Positions 11,652 through 23,557 of a stretch of 64,000 nucleotides of DNA are shown one piece after another. The notes under the pieces were generated by a model. The model worked only from the letters and a program-made list of their open reading frames with translations, did no database searches and was not told the DNA's origin. Origin of the DNA: Prostheceraeus crozeri (lineage: Eukaryota > Platyhelminthes > Polycladida > Euryleptidae); contig CAJQUW010003056.1 in assembly GCA_907163375.1 (NCBI GenBank), positions 51,373 through 115,372 on the forward strand. Reading direction: 5' to 3'. Position 1 is the first letter of the stretch, and the number at the start of each line of letters is the position of its first letter. The position numbers were made by a program, and so were the translations under genes.

Positions 11652-12994
11652 CTGGCACAATTTTTGGCTGAAAGCCGAATAACGATTCTCATCTTACCTA
11701 TTTGCACGTACACACAACTAAAAATATTCATGCAATTCATGCAATAGCAGAAAAAAACAGACAAAAATGACAGAGATGCCGACAAGCCTCAAGCAACGTA
11801 ATTTTTGATCCAGTGGATACAGCAACGCATCCATGAGGATTCAAAACTACCGACTTTGAAGTATACATGAAAAATTACTGAAAATTCTTGTACTTTTCAA
11901 CATTAGGAGGTTTTCCAAATCTGAATGTGAATAGCCTCACAGACAGATTTGCGTGCGTAGAAAATGATCTGAAGAAACTACATATAAAAAATCTTCGTCC
12001 TATTGCATTGAAATGTGTTTTTCTTTGATCGCGTCTGACAAGATAAGGAACCGGATAGAACTCCGCAGACGCGCAGCTTCGTGGTAGGCTTATTTCATTC
12101 TGTGAAAGTCTCATTTTCGGCATCGTTCCTAGCAGAATCTCGTTCTGGCTGTGTGACTATTTCTGTGCAACTAGTGATCTCAGAACTCGGCCATAGAAAT
12201 GGACTAGGCCTATTCGTGTATTCAATCGCTCTGTGTCACTCGAGAGGAAGTAACACTGAAATCGATGACACATCACCGGGTTATAATGGAATGGCAAAAA
12301 GAATGTTTAGACTCACATAATACGATCCAGTGGATGAAATGTTTCCGAGTTTTATTTAAGTAAACCTTCTTCAGATAATTGTCGTGAGGCATGCACTTCT
12401 CCCCTTCTATAATAAATTGTCAATTCGAAGATGAAGCAAAACAAAATATCCTTATAAGATTATGTTTCTGGCAACTTCTGCAAAAGATTGTGACCAATTA
12501 TTGTAAAGGTAGAATTCTTAAACCCACTGCGCAAATAACTATGTTTGTCCCTCCTGACGCTCTACTGACTTTCTGTTGATTGTTTTTAGTTTTTTTGCCC
12601 CTTATTAAGAAGCGTGAATACACGAAACGTCGATCCTTAAGCCTAAATAGTTTTATTACAATTTTATCGCCAATAAATTCTTTAAGAAGATACCTCAACG
12701 TACTTTTGGTGCATCATGAAGAATCGTCTGTTTGCGACAGTCGAATTTATCAAACACAGTGTGAATTCCAAAAACAATAATTAGTATTATAATATATATA
12801 GTAGTTATATATTAGTACTTTATTATAGTAGTTCTATATTAGTATTACAATATCATAGAACAATGATAATAGTATTATTAGTTCTCCAACTTTATCAAAA
12901 TGTTGCTATTAGTTCAGGCCTCTCACGCCAAAATACAAATTTTTCTAGCGTTTTAGGTTTTCAAAAATCTCTCGAAATCTGCACGAGCGAGATC
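11652..12994 (+). repeat. 1.34-kb direct repeat, right copy
   Basis: Near-identical to 7213-8556. Its right edge (GAGCGAGATC) continues into AAACAAAAATGG, whereas the left copy is followed by the transposon. An 8-bp filler, about GAACCGTG, separates its start from the transposon end. Confidence 0.9.
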
Positions 12995-13525
12995 AAACAA
13001 AAATGGGAGGCATTAATTTGGGATCATCACCAAGGCTATAGCGAGGGATGTAAGCCTACTACAATCCATGAAGACTGGAAACAAATGGAATATGATGAAA
13101 AGCAAGTAGGCCTATACATGTAGTCTGCCAACTACGTTCAACTAGAATACACAGGTACTATAGTACTGTCCTAAATCGGAATTCCCAGCTAACACACATG
13201 CAAATACAAATCTACTTGATGCATCACACTTTCCCGAAGAAGGATTCTTCAGATGCCCTCACCGATATGTCCTCAAGCACAGTCTATTAATCAGGAGCTT
13301 CGACTTTGATGCTCAGAGAAATTGATGAGCCAGTCGCTGCAGTGTCGATTTTGTCCTTCTAGATAAATTTTGATAACTATGAAGCAATGGAAAAATTCTC
13401 CTGACAAATTATACTTTGGTGTAAATAGCGAATCTTTTCTTAGAGATGAAAGAAGAAATAGAGACAGGCCGATGATGCCGTAGTACATGAAAAAGTACAT
13501 GCATAGGCTATACCCTCATTCAGGC
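12995..13525. other. Copy-A-specific non-coding stretch
   Basis: Not present in the segmental duplicate (which resumes near 27925). No gene recognised; short frames only. Confidence 0.5.
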
Positions 13526-13671
13526 TAAAATTCAAACTGCAAGGCATATCCATTATTATAACAATGATATGAGACAAGTCATTGCTCAAAATGATCTATC
13601 TTTCAATAAAGCACGAAGACCGAAAGTCTGAGTGCTTTGTCTTAGAGTATGATAATAAAGTACTCTATCTG

Positions 13672-15163
13672 GGGCCTATTTCAATTCAAGGTCCCTAACC
13701 TTACTTCCTGACGGTTAGGTACCTAATGTCATGCTCCCTTAAGGTGGATAAGCACATAGAAATCCGATGCTCTGTAATAATAAATGACTGGAACGGCCAT
13801 GGACAATGAAAACAGTAGAACATCATATTTCCATCAACAAACAGCTGTTGTCTATTCTAGTCAGTAAACAAAGTGAAAAGTCGGATTTCTGTGGATAAGC
13901 GTATTACAACTTCAAAGCAGCACCTTTGAAGCAGCTATTCAAATAACAAACAATTCATTGTCTCTGGCTGTCACGTGGAATAGATATCTTACCTAACACA
14001 TCATGAAAAGAGCGAAAAATCTTAAAGTACTTGCATTAAAGTACTTTCAATCTTATGTTAGGTGGCAAAACTTAAGGTAAAGAGCAAGGTAGCTCTAGAC
14101 CTACCTAATCAGCTACCTAGCCTCTATATGGTCTTTATATGATACAAGGTAGGTTTCTTTGTGACATAGGAAAACAATGCGGCAATTAAGAATATGCAGA
14201 CCGTTTCAAAAATAATTGCACAAAGAAAATGCATTCTCGAATGAAGTTCTCGAGTTGAAGTTGTGGTTCAATTTTGATAAACCTTATACCATATAAAACT
14301 TATGTTTCACAGATAATTTCGGCAAATATTTCAGTGGTTAGTTGTGGTCAGTCGAGACCACAAATGAAAGCAATGTATGACGCAATTTACATATACTACA
14401 TCAACTAGAAGTAAAAAGAAAGTGTCTTGTATTTCGTTTTATATGTGGGATTTCATAACCATCGATAATTTAAAACGCTCCTACAGTTTATTCTTACAAA
14501 TGTAGCCAATGGACTGCCTGTCATCGAGGAACTTTATGCCACCCATCTTGAGAACCAACGACGATCTTTATCACCCATTTTGAGATCAACATCCGTTATT
14601 ATTTACATGCATCTTATTGTTTCGAATACACATCCTGCACTAAATGGACCGTCATTCGTCTCCAGATTCATTCATGAATTCGAGGCTTACTTTTAATGGT
14701 GCAGATTCATTACGTTAGTTAAGATATCTATTTGACCTCGTGACAGACAGAGGCATTGAATTGTTTCATATTTTGTTAAATACCTGAAGGGAGCTCGTTC
14801 TGTACCTAAAGGTACCTTAGGATAATGCTCCCATAAGATTGAAATACGCTTATCCACCTAAAGGGACCATGACGTTAGGTACCTAACCTTTAGGTAGCAA
14901 GGTTGCGAATTTTCATTGAAATAGCCCCTTGTAGAAGATTTCATTTAATGCAAAATGAGTGTCGGAAACGAAAATCTACGAATATCACGAACACAAATAT
15001 AAGCGAATGACGTATATAAGGTTCTCTTGATGCTGAGTCACCACCACAGATACTTAAGGGGACCTAGCGTCATCTTAATGAACCTAGCTTTAACTTTGAA
15101 ATGCACTCACGTCATTTCTAAGAATCCTAAGGTTAGGTAGGTCAAACTGAAATAGGCCCCTGA
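13672..15163. mobile_element. Harbinger-like non-autonomous element, 1.49 kb
   Basis: Ends GGGCCTATTTCA and TGAAATAGGCCC are inverted, and the flanks show CTG on both sides, consistent with a 3-bp target duplication. The segmental duplicate near 28067 reads AAGTATCTGATTAAAAG, i.e. the empty site. Subterminal GGTTAGGTACCTA and GGTGGATAAGC words recur inverted near 13740 and 14870, and a second internal end (GAAATAGCCCCTTG) lies near 14925, suggesting a nested or compound element. The 3-bp duplication and terminal sequence resemble PIF/Harbinger; no transposase is encoded. Confidence 0.7.
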
Positions 15164-16252
15164 TTTAAAGCATGTTTACCATTTGAAAGCAGTGCTTCTC
15201 TTAGAAAATAAAGGCATATCACCGGTGAGGAAAATAAAGTTCTGTTAATTATGTACATCTGTAAATAAATGATGTACATCTGTGATTTACGGCAACTCTA
15301 ATTTCACAGTCCTAGATATATTTCAAGCATTGCACCATTTCTGTTATGAATTAAATAGTTTTGGTCGGAAATAAAGCAGTATTTTGAAAATGAATAATGG
15401 GAATGAAGCATTCTTTGACTCATTATTTGTATCGGCCTGCCGGTATATCATTTCAATTTGGAATTACGCAGTTGTGAGACATATTTTCTCTTTCTTTTTT
15501 GGCACAATGTTGATCAATTTAGAAACTTTATCTGTCTAGAGATAAGTCGGAATCCCAGGATTTTGAAAGTCCTAGGGATTGCATCACATTCTCCTTTTGT
15601 ACAAAAGCCTGTCATGCCTCATGCAAAATTCTTTTATCATTTTATTATACCATTTTTTGTGGTATAAATGCGCTTATTAGTAGCTTAAAAATTCTTGAAG
15701 TTGAAAGAATCTGATCAAAATGTAGCTAGACTTGTAAATGTGCGCTTGACAACTTAAAGGCATGACGCCCAACACAGAGCACATGTGGACTTAACGATCA
15801 ATAACTGACTCAAGATATCTATCTAACCGGATTCATGGTATTCATGCTAATATTTCACTGTGACTTATTACCGCTCCCTTATCATTCATGTTGCTTCAAA
15901 AGATATCTACTAATGCATCAAACCGCTCTTTGTCTCAAAATATGGCATTTCATTGACATGTTAAACATAATGAAGAGTTCGATTTTTATCGATTAAGTTG
16001 GTTGTATTGTTTGAACAGAGGACAAATCGGTCACTGGATGAAGTGTTCATGCAAGTTCACAGTTCTCGAATTCTTTATGACGACGGCAAATTGAAGGTTG
16101 GACAGCAGAGTGATTGATTTGATAGTTTTTCATCTGTTCACAAAAACTCGATAATTGAAGAACATGCGCGTCGTTGATCCAAGCCTGTACTGGACAGTGG
16201 AGGGGAAGTGAATTTCAGCAAGTTTGAAATGTTGAGGAAAGTCATGCGCAGT

Positions 16253-16993
16253 TTATAGCAACTTCTTCAAGCAGACGGATGGCCTGGCATTTGAACAGTA
16301 CAAATAATACATGCGTGATGGACATGACAGGACACATCCGTTACTTCTAAAAGATCCGGATTTGACGTTCGGAGTCATGTACCTGTTCTCTTTGGGCCCT
16401 GAGAACGCCCACTGCCCGTTCTTCCTACTGATGCCACTCCAAGTACAGTAGCTATTCACTGTCCGATAATTCTTCATCAAGTCGTATTCCGTTCTATCCT
16501 TGAACGTCAGCAGAGAAGATCCTCTGCGGCGACATTCCTCATCCGCAACCCTCCATGTTTCATGCTTCTTGTTGATGTAAATGCATCCAACCGACTGCAC
16601 CTTTATCCACGGAGATTCGCAGACGTCATTCCTCGTCTTATTCAGAGGTTCCATGGCATTGACGTCATTTCTTAATTTGATCCATTCCTTCTTCATGTCG
16701 GACATTTGATTTTCCAGATCTGTCAATTTCTCCCTCAACTTACTGTTTTGGGCCGATATTTCCGTGAAGTTTGCAAACAGTTTCATCAAGTCATCTTTCG
16801 TGGTAGTCATGTCTTCCGCTGCAAAGTTCGCAAGGATTTCTTCTTCCCTCCTTATCCTTTCAGGATCAAGGATGTGCTGCGTCTCCTGAATCATCATTTT
16901 CACCGCGTCCTGCAATTCTTGTATAGGATTTTGCGCATTGCCGAGGATTACCAAACAAATGACGATAATTTCCAACGTGTACATCACCTTCAT
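16253..16993 (-). CDS. Secreted C-type lectin-domain protein
   Basis: The second in-frame ATG (16993) gives a 246-residue protein starting MKVMYTLEIIVICLVILGNA, a good signal peptide; an upstream ATG at 17038 would bury it, so I prefer 16993. After the signal come acidic helices and a coiled coil (AQNSKLREKLTDLENQM) suited to oligomerisation, with N-glycosylation sites NFT and NKT. The C-terminal ~115 residues are a C-type lectin-like domain: WIKV..GCIY, ETWRVADEECRRRGSSL, TWSGI, GQWAF, and the closing Cys set (NGCVLSC, LYCS, SVCL). The EPN/QPD sugar-specificity and WND calcium motifs are not present, so calcium-dependent sugar binding is doubtful. It is single-exon here. It lies in a block absent from the segmental duplicate. 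A secreted immune or structural lectin is likely; the ligand is unknown. Confidence 0.85.
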   Translation of the reverse strand: MKVMYTLEIIVICLVILGNAQNPIQELQDAVKMMIQETQHILDPERIRREEEILANFAAEDMTTTKDDLMKLFANFTEISAQNSKLREKLTDLENQMSDMKKEWIKLRNDVNAMEPLNKTRNDVCESPWIKVQSVGCIYINKKHETWRVADEECRRRGSSLLTFKDRTEYDLMKNYRTVNSYCTWSGISRKNGQWAFSGPKENRYMTPNVKSGSFRSNGCVLSCPSRMYYLYCSNARPSVCLKKLL

Positions 16994-17060
16994 TGTTGAG
17001 TAGAAACAGTAACAAATTCGATGCCTGTGTTGTCGCAATTGATATTCGAGGCTTGTGAGT

Positions 17061-17070
17061 GATTTAAATA
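17061..17070 (-). promoter_or_regulatory. Candidate TATA box of the lectin gene
   Basis: On the minus strand this reads TATTTAAATC, about 68-77 bp upstream of the preferred ATG at 16993. A start of transcription ~30 bp downstream would leave a short leader and exclude the upstream ATG, which supports the chosen start. Inferred from position and sequence only. Confidence 0.45.
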
Positions 17071-17639
17071 CACCTCGGATATTTCCCGGAATAAACTTGT
17101 CAAGGAATGATGTTATTCTGATATCCGAACGTCTGTTTACTCGGTCTGTTTATCGAAATATTGAACATGTGATGTCCATTTACATGAAATATTGCATGAT
17201 AAGGACGCAATTCTCCACTTCTTCGTGAAAGCTTCAAGTTTGATTGACAATTGACAATAAATAATGATGACTGTTGATCTTCAAGCTGCAACAACAATGC
17301 CTCTCATATTGGACAGGAATGCTGCGATATGATGGACCATCATCATGTTTCACATGGAAATATAAGAAAATGTATTCAAACTCCTCCGAAACTGCAAAAA
17401 TAACAGAATAATATTTCAATTAAAATCTTCGCATCAGACAGCGACATCAGAATACGAGAAATCAGGAGAAAACAGTAAAACAAGAGGCCTTCACGGACTT
17501 TCTACACGTATGGCACCTGGTTTCAGTAGGCCTTTGGGATTCCTGCAATGTACGGCAGACACCGTCTTTCATTTTGTCAACAATTACACGGAGCAGAGAT
17601 CATAGAGTCCCACTTGATTCCTTCCATGGCACTCTCTGA

Positions 17640-17739
17640 TTACCATAATTTGTGTAGAGATATCATTCTATATAGATTATATATGTATATAATAACATCA
17701 TAATATATAATATTGTATTATGTATATATTATATATATA

Positions 17740-17804
<65 letters not shown>
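17640..17804. repeat. AT/TA microsatellite
   Basis: Irregular ATATAT/TAATAT sequence becomes a nearly pure (TA)n run from about 17727 to 17803. It separates the lectin gene from the retroelement fragments to its right. Confidence 0.95.
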
Positions 17805-17806
<2 letters not shown>

Positions 17807-17824
17807 AGAAATAGCCAATTCTTT

Positions 17825-18040
17825 CTGAATTAATACTAATTCCTTCTTTTTTGTCTTTGAATTTTGTATTCCACTAAATCCGATCGAAATTGTTCAGTAA
17901 ATTTTTTGTTGTTCAAGTTCTTATCATGTAGTTTTACGTTCGTATATTTTGGTAATAAGTCATTTTCTTTGCAAATGTTGTTGTAGTTGATATCAAAACT
18001 TAATTTTATGCATTTGTGAAAAGATCTTTCGGTTTTTCTG
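17825..18040 (-). pseudogene. Possible N-terminal fragment of a Penelope-like ORF
   Basis: Read on the minus strand this gives a low-complexity-free peptide with segments such as SFHKCIKLSFDINYNN, DLLPKYTNVKL and KFTEQFRSDLVEY. These resemble the amino-terminal region that precedes the reverse transcriptase in PLE/GIY-YIG proteins. It is short and not anchored by a catalytic motif, so the call is tentative. Confidence 0.3.
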
Positions 18041-18089
18041 CATTGACTTTTTTCTTATGGTGCTAGTGTTCGCAAGATAATAAAAGAAT

Positions 18090-19079
18090 ACCATTTTGTG
18101 GCAAAGTTATGTGGATATGCAGCTATCTATCCAAACGTAAGCAACGTGTATATGCCAATGGTAGTTTCTCTAAGTGGAATGATGTGACTAGCGGCGTGCC
18201 CCAAGGCAGCGTCATGGGCCCATTATTATTTTGCTTAGTAGTGGATTCCCTACAACCTGTCTGCAACAATTCTATCTTCGTGAAATATGTAGACGACTTG
18301 ACCATACTGCATTTCATACGGCATCAAAATGAAGACAATCTTCAAAGTGAAATGCGCAATGTTCTGTGTTGGATTGATAATTGCTGCCTTAGTGTGAACG
18401 CTAAAAAGTGTAAATCAATGGATATCATTACAAAAATGAATATTCATATTGACCCTGTTTTGCTTTCGGACAATTCTCCGATGGTTCAAACATCTACAAT
18501 AAACATTCTTGGCTGTTGTTTCTCATCAGATCTGAAGTGGAATTCTAATATCCTCAATTTGTTGAGGAAGGCCTCAAAGCGTATTCATATTTTACTTCAT
18601 TTCAAACGTTCTGGTTGTCCAGCTGAGACCATATTCAGTATTTACTACGCTTTAATTAGACCTGTGCTTCTGTATGGTTAACCAGCATGGTGTAACATCT
18701 CGGACTATCTGAAGCGTCAACTGTTTAGTGTTGAGAAAAAGGCCTTGCGCATCATTGGTGAAGAGCTTAGTGACCATCTTTCTCTCTTCACCATGGGAGA
18801 CAATATCTGCCTGAAGCTGTTTAAAAATGTGGAGTCTCAACGTGACCATCCTCTTCGATGTTTTTTTGATGAAAAAAATGTGGAAAAGACAAGAATTTTA
18901 TCTTTGTTCAGGAGACCAAAAACTAAGACAAGGCGATTTTTGCATTCGTTTATAAAGTATTGCCCTTCATAATTTTCTCGTGTCTTATATTAGCCTATTT
19001 GTATATCAACCTTTTTGTTTTGTAATGTGTTCACCGCGTTTCGTGAAACAATAAAGAGAATCTTATCTTATCTTATCTG
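18090..19079 (+). mobile_element. 5'-truncated LINE with (CTTAT)n tail
   Basis: A reverse-transcriptase C-terminal half is followed by ~100 bp of 3' UTR, an AATAAAG signal, and a tail of three TCTTATCTTAT-type repeats ending at 19079. 5' truncation and a short tandem tail are typical of LINEs copied by target-primed reverse transcription. The right end coincides with the point where the segmental duplicate becomes alignable again. No target duplication found. Confidence 0.8.
18109..18972 (+). pseudogene. LINE reverse transcriptase, C-terminal half
   Basis: Motifs in order: SYLSKRKQRV, then SGVPQGSVMGPLLF (conserved GVPQGS-x-LGPLLF block), then KYVDDLTI (catalytic YxDD). The thumb region follows, with KCKSM, NILGCCFSSDLKW, and YALIRPVLLYG close to the in-frame stop TAA at 18679-18681, after which homology continues as PAWCN. 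The tail (HSFIKYCPS) ends at 18972. Members of the Jockey/CR1-like LINE groups have this C-terminal pattern, but I cannot fix the clade. The N-terminal endonuclease and fingers are missing, so it is dead. Confidence 0.85.
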
Positions 19080-21382
19080 AAATCGTCGCACACCATTGCA
19101 ACTTAGTGATTACCATTATGACAAATTATAAACCTATCTTATTAATAAAAAATAGCCCTAAATTGTAAATTCCCTAAATTCCCTAAATTGTACTTACATG
19201 AACTTTCAAAATACGTATGAGATTGCCGAATGATTAAGAGTGCAAGCAAAGGTAATTGAGTTTTACTTCATAAAGTACAAATAAATCACTCTTATAAGCC
19301 TAAAATGACGCTGCATCGAGTTGTATGATGCATAGACTACACAGTAAGGAAAGGCGAGCGATTTTCAAACAGTATCTGCTCTAAGTCGACAATTACACGG
19401 CGTGTGACAGAAGAAGATAATTGACTAACACATGATGAGCTAACTAATCGGTCGCTTATGAATCCCGAACTTAAGGTTTATCTCCAACCCGTTATCACAG
19501 TTGTTACCATCCATCCACTCAGCTTATAGAAGCGTAGAAATACTATCTCTTATTGAATAGCTCAATCATTCTTGCTGTTGAGAATGTAAAATGTGCATAT
19601 GTTTATGACTACACATTAGGAATTCCAAAGTCTCGGAAAGTTTCAGTCCCTGATCAATGCAGAATCCCAGGATTGAACGAGTCCCGGTTGGATTGAGTAT
19701 TGAGTAGAGAGTGCAGTCCTGGGTACTTTTCCAAATCCCGGCATTTAGAGATTTTGGAAACCCAATCCTGGGATTTCGGGGTCCCAAAAAATTACACTCT
19801 CGGGATTACGAAACAGGTCGATTCATAATGTCTTAGAGGATGAATGTTACTTTTTAATTGTGAATTAGTATGAGAAGGCCTGATATGAGTAGCGTCATAT
19901 TTGATGTTTGTTGCTTGCTGTATACATCATGCCGACATAATAGAAGATGCTACTTAAATTCACAATTACATGCACAATACCACTATTTTATACATATTTT
20001 CTGTTATCGGAGAAAGATGAATTGTCATCTTCCCTGCAGCACAGACATCCACAGTAAAAAAACGATTATTGTGTAGAACGGCTATCCGCATTCAATAATA
20101 GGCCGTTACAAGTATTTGAAATAATTTCAGTGACAACATGTTCGCACATTATATGAGCGACATGCAACCATGTGCATATTGGGCACCCACCCTCGGGATT
20201 AAAATCCCAACTCTCAATTTCAATAAGTTTTTGCATTTGATCTTTGCTAATCTTAAGCAAGCACGTGAATTTGTGCTTTCAAATTTTAGGTTCATTCATG
20301 TAGGGACTAAAGTTTTCTACTTCGCGAAGTATATATTACAGAACTTACACAGTATTTTAAGTCTGATGATTTATTCACTTTCACGAGCTTTAGGGAGGCA
20401 TGAGATGGGAGGAGATAAAGCAACAATATTATGAATTATGCTCCCCGTGCGTGGTATTTAGCGCATATGTCTAGACCTACCAGCACTTGTGAGCACTTGA
20501 GCAGACTTCGTCACTTGCCTTGCATTAAACCGATTCAAAAATCTAAGATGAAATCGAACTCAATTGAGCAAGCTTACACGATCCGTCGACCCAAGTTTTG
20601 TTGCTCAACACAAGCCTATATTATCAAAATTCAAATTATTATTGTATGTAAAGACGTTCATGAATGTGGAGCATGTGAAGAAACGTATAGGCCATGAATA
20701 ATGTGTAAATGTAGCCTACGTGTAAGTCATGAATTTGTAGCTCTCAACATGCATATACATGTAATGTACCTTAAATGCCAAGACAAAAGCTATGAAGTTC
20801 CCGAAAAAATGATGAGCATAAATTGTATTATTAAAATATAGCAAACTTTCTTGATATTAAACCCAAACCCGAGCAGAAGTTGACAAAATTAAATGCACTT
20901 CAGTTTTATAGGGGGATCAATTAAATCGCTGCAATTATGTGAAACACTAGCAAGCAAACAATTGCAAGAAATTATTTCTTGCTATATCAGCGATATCTTC
21001 TCATCATTCTAAGACGAACGCCATCGCTAAGGCATTATTACTGCATGCGTATCAATTCATCATCTCAAACTAAAGGGTCATTTTCACAGTTTTCTGCTTG
21101 AGGTTCATGTGTGCCCTTAAGATTGCAGATTTGTCAATTTTTCATGATTTCTATTGATTTTAGCTGTAGAGAATTTTGCTATGGGAGTGCTATTGTGCAA
21201 AATTCGCAAGTGTGACGCGGCAAAATTCTTTCCCTGAGGAAGCGTTTTTTCAAAGTGATAAATAAGTGGGGATTGGATTCGAGCACGAGTCGACACTGAG
21301 AATAGGCCTAGCTTTAAATGTTACGCTTGTGATTGCAGAACATTTAAGAAATCGTATGAGACTTGGCAGTTTTACTACCCGT
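19080..21382. other. Non-coding part of segmental duplication A
   Basis: Aligns with 28680-32640 of copy B (copy B has an extra 1.7 kb). Only short frames, none conserved between the copies, so no gene is supported. Confidence 0.6.
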
Positions 21383-21383
21383 T

Positions 21384-21478
21384 GAATGAAGAGAAGTGCT
21401 TGCTTACAAATAGCACCCTATAGGGTATTATATGCACCCCTATAGGGTGCTATTTGTAAGCAAGCACATCTCTTCATG
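21384..21478. repeat. Long hairpin at the duplication edge
   Basis: GTGCTTGCTTACAAATAGCA ... TGCTATTTGTAAGCAAGCAC form a near-perfect hairpin (core 21396-21467, with an extra CCCTATAGGG pairing inside), extended outward by ATGAAGAG/CTCTTCAT. Homology with copy B stops just left of it. Confidence 0.85.
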
Positions 21479-21696
21479 CTCACAGAGTGATCCTCCCTTC
21501 AGCATAATCCCAATCTTAAAGCTGCCCCCTAATTGTGATCGAGTTTATAGGGAGAATGAAGAAAAATGGTGCATTAGTGTTTTAAGACCTTCACTTAATC
21601 GCAACCAATGATTTTCACATACACTTGACGATGTCTGTGGTATTTTCAATTTTATTTTCATCCATGACATTTATGTACTTCACTTACTATGTATGT

Positions 21697-22400
21697 GTAT
21701 ATGAAAATCATCAAGATGTTTAAAATGAAAGTACTCAACAATTACTATTCAAAGAAGGCCGAAATAAATTGATGAAGATGGCTTCTTTATGTTCTCGCTC
21801 AATCTTGGTTGCCGTAGGCAGTAGTTGATAGAAGGGGACCGACTTGAATTTTCCTCCACAGTCACTTATGTGTTTACTGACTTTTAACACGGCATAATGT
21901 TGATTGGCGATATGTTGGTGGTGCAATGTCATTCTGTGATTAGATGTGTCGTCCGTTTGACCGATGTAATACTGTCAGCATGAACATTCCAATTTATAGA
22001 TAATATTTGATGATTTACAATTGAAGTTATTTCTTATGTCAAAGGTTTTTCCAGCATTTGTAAAATGAATCGTTCTTCCTGTTATCATAGTTTCACATGT
22101 TTTGCATAGCTTATTATCACATTTAGTTATTCCATCAATGGTTTTCCGATTGTTGTTGTTCAACAAAGAAATTAATGATTTTGGTTGCTTATATGAGGTT
22201 TTTATTGTACAGTTCTTGAATGAGTTGTTCAATCTTAAATAATTGGATATTGGTTGAATTAAATCATTGAAAATTTTTGGGTTATTCTTGTTATGGGCAA
22301 GCGAGAACATAAAGAAGCTATGTTCATCAATTTATTTCGGCCTTCTTTGAATAGCAATTGTTGAGTACTTTCATTTTAGATATCTTAATGATTTTCATAT
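21697..22400 (-). mobile_element. Penelope-like element fragment with inverted arms
   Basis: About 100-bp inverted arms (21697-21800 and 22296-22400, sharing GAGTACTTTCATTTTA and AATTTATTTCGGCCTTCTTTG) surround a minus-strand GIY-YIG region. Coding text includes a Cys cluster (CDNKLCKTC, NFNCKSSNIIYKLEC), a YYIGQT core, and a carboxyl end (REHKEAIFINLFRPSLN). The N-terminal reverse transcriptase is absent. A broken fossil copy; no target duplication recognised. Confidence 0.75.
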
Positions 22401-22450
22401 ATCTATCTCTATTTCTATATCTATATCTATATCTATTTCATATCTATCTT
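22400..22450 (+). repeat. ATCTAT-type microsatellite
   Basis: A run of CTATAT/CTATCT/CTATTT units immediately after the right arm of the PLE. Confidence 0.85.
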
Positions 22451-23480
22451 TATAATTTGTAAATGATTCTATGTAACATACTTATTTCATTCTATGCAGT
22501 GCCTTGAAAAGTGAGACAACTCGTGAAATCGATCGGCAGCATAATTAAAGTTTGAGGTATCCTTCTAGTTTTTATTTTTCCATACAATAACCTTTACAAT
22601 TTCTACCATTTCACTTATATATATATACATACATATATAATTTATAATATCACATACTCATCGTGGGCAAGCACAAAATCATTTTTCATCTCATTGTAAA
22701 TTTTTTTACCCTCTGAGATGCTACACCCTCAATACTGCTGAACCTTGAAGCAAAAAATTTATCTTCCTTTTGTAACCGGGCTCATCAATGATGAGTTAAG
22801 AGTGGAAGGTTTTTAGTAACCTTTGCATGCCTCATCACAGCGATACTTGTCCAGTTAAGTATTTCGTTCTTTGTCAGTATATTTTCTTCTAGCTTTCGAT
22901 TATCATTTTCATTCAATTAACACTTGTTATTATTAAACCGCATAAAATTTTGCTAAACTATGGATATGGCCTACATTTAGGAAATCCCTTAATATATACA
23001 TCTAAAAGCGTGAATATGACTTATTCGACTATTGTTGGCGTTTATGACACCTTGGATCAGTCTATTTTTACGAGGTTAACGATATTATATTACCCACCAT
23101 ATCGTCGCTTTTTTGATTAACTAACGTATCTGAAATTTCATAATTTTTCTAAATTTTGTTTAACAATTTAATACGTCGACCCAAAGGGGTTGAGTGAAAA
23201 AAATATTTTGAAGTCTTTTTTAAATTCAAATATTCCCATTTTAACGAAATAGCGTAACTGAAATCTTATCATTTCGATGATCAACTTATTATTCCCTAAC
23301 TAGCGTAAGTGTCAGATACGTTACTTCGTCAAAAAGAAAAAATGAATTTTCACACTTTGATATAGCAAACGTATCTGTTTTCTTTCCTTTGAAGTGCAAT
23401 GAATTGTTGTTCTATTTCTATGGTATCTAAATTTGGTCATTCTCACACGTCTCGAGACTCCGTGCTTAGTCATAGATAGC
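22451..23480. other. Intergenic, no gene recognised
   Basis: AT-rich DNA with scattered AACGTATCTGAAAT / AGCGTAACTGAAATC / ACTAGCGTAAGTGTCAGAT words (23.1-23.4 kb), too irregular to define a unit. No coding segment supported. Confidence 0.45.
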
Positions 23481-23557
23481 TAGGAATTTTGAAATTTGAA
23501 CACATCGCTATAAACCTAACCTTCTGTCATTCACTTACTTCGATCACCCGACTAATG

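Larger units (their letters stand above)
6960..21382 (+). repeat. Segmental duplication, copy A
   Basis: Blocks of this interval align in order and the same orientation with 26727-32640: 6960-8080, 13525-13670, 15165-15755, 19080-21020 and 21050-21382. Similarity by eye is about 85-95 percent. Differences are large blocks: the direct-repeat/transposon complex, 12520-13525, a Harbinger-like element at 13670-15165, and 15760-19079 (lectin gene plus LINE) occur only here. Outside the listed genes, the 15.2-16.2 kb and 19.1-21.4 kb parts hold no recognisable gene. Confidence 0.85.

Noticed and set aside
7213-12994. LTR retrotransposon (1.34-kb direct repeats around a coding core)
   Set aside because: The repeat's left edge is continuous with ancestral flanking DNA in copy B, the interior has inverted-repeat ends, and no gag, protease, RT or integrase was seen.
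15458-15667. Frame shared by both segmental duplicates (15458-15667 and 28363-28587)
   Set aside because: The peptide similarity merely follows DNA similarity; no domain and no sign of protein-level constraint.
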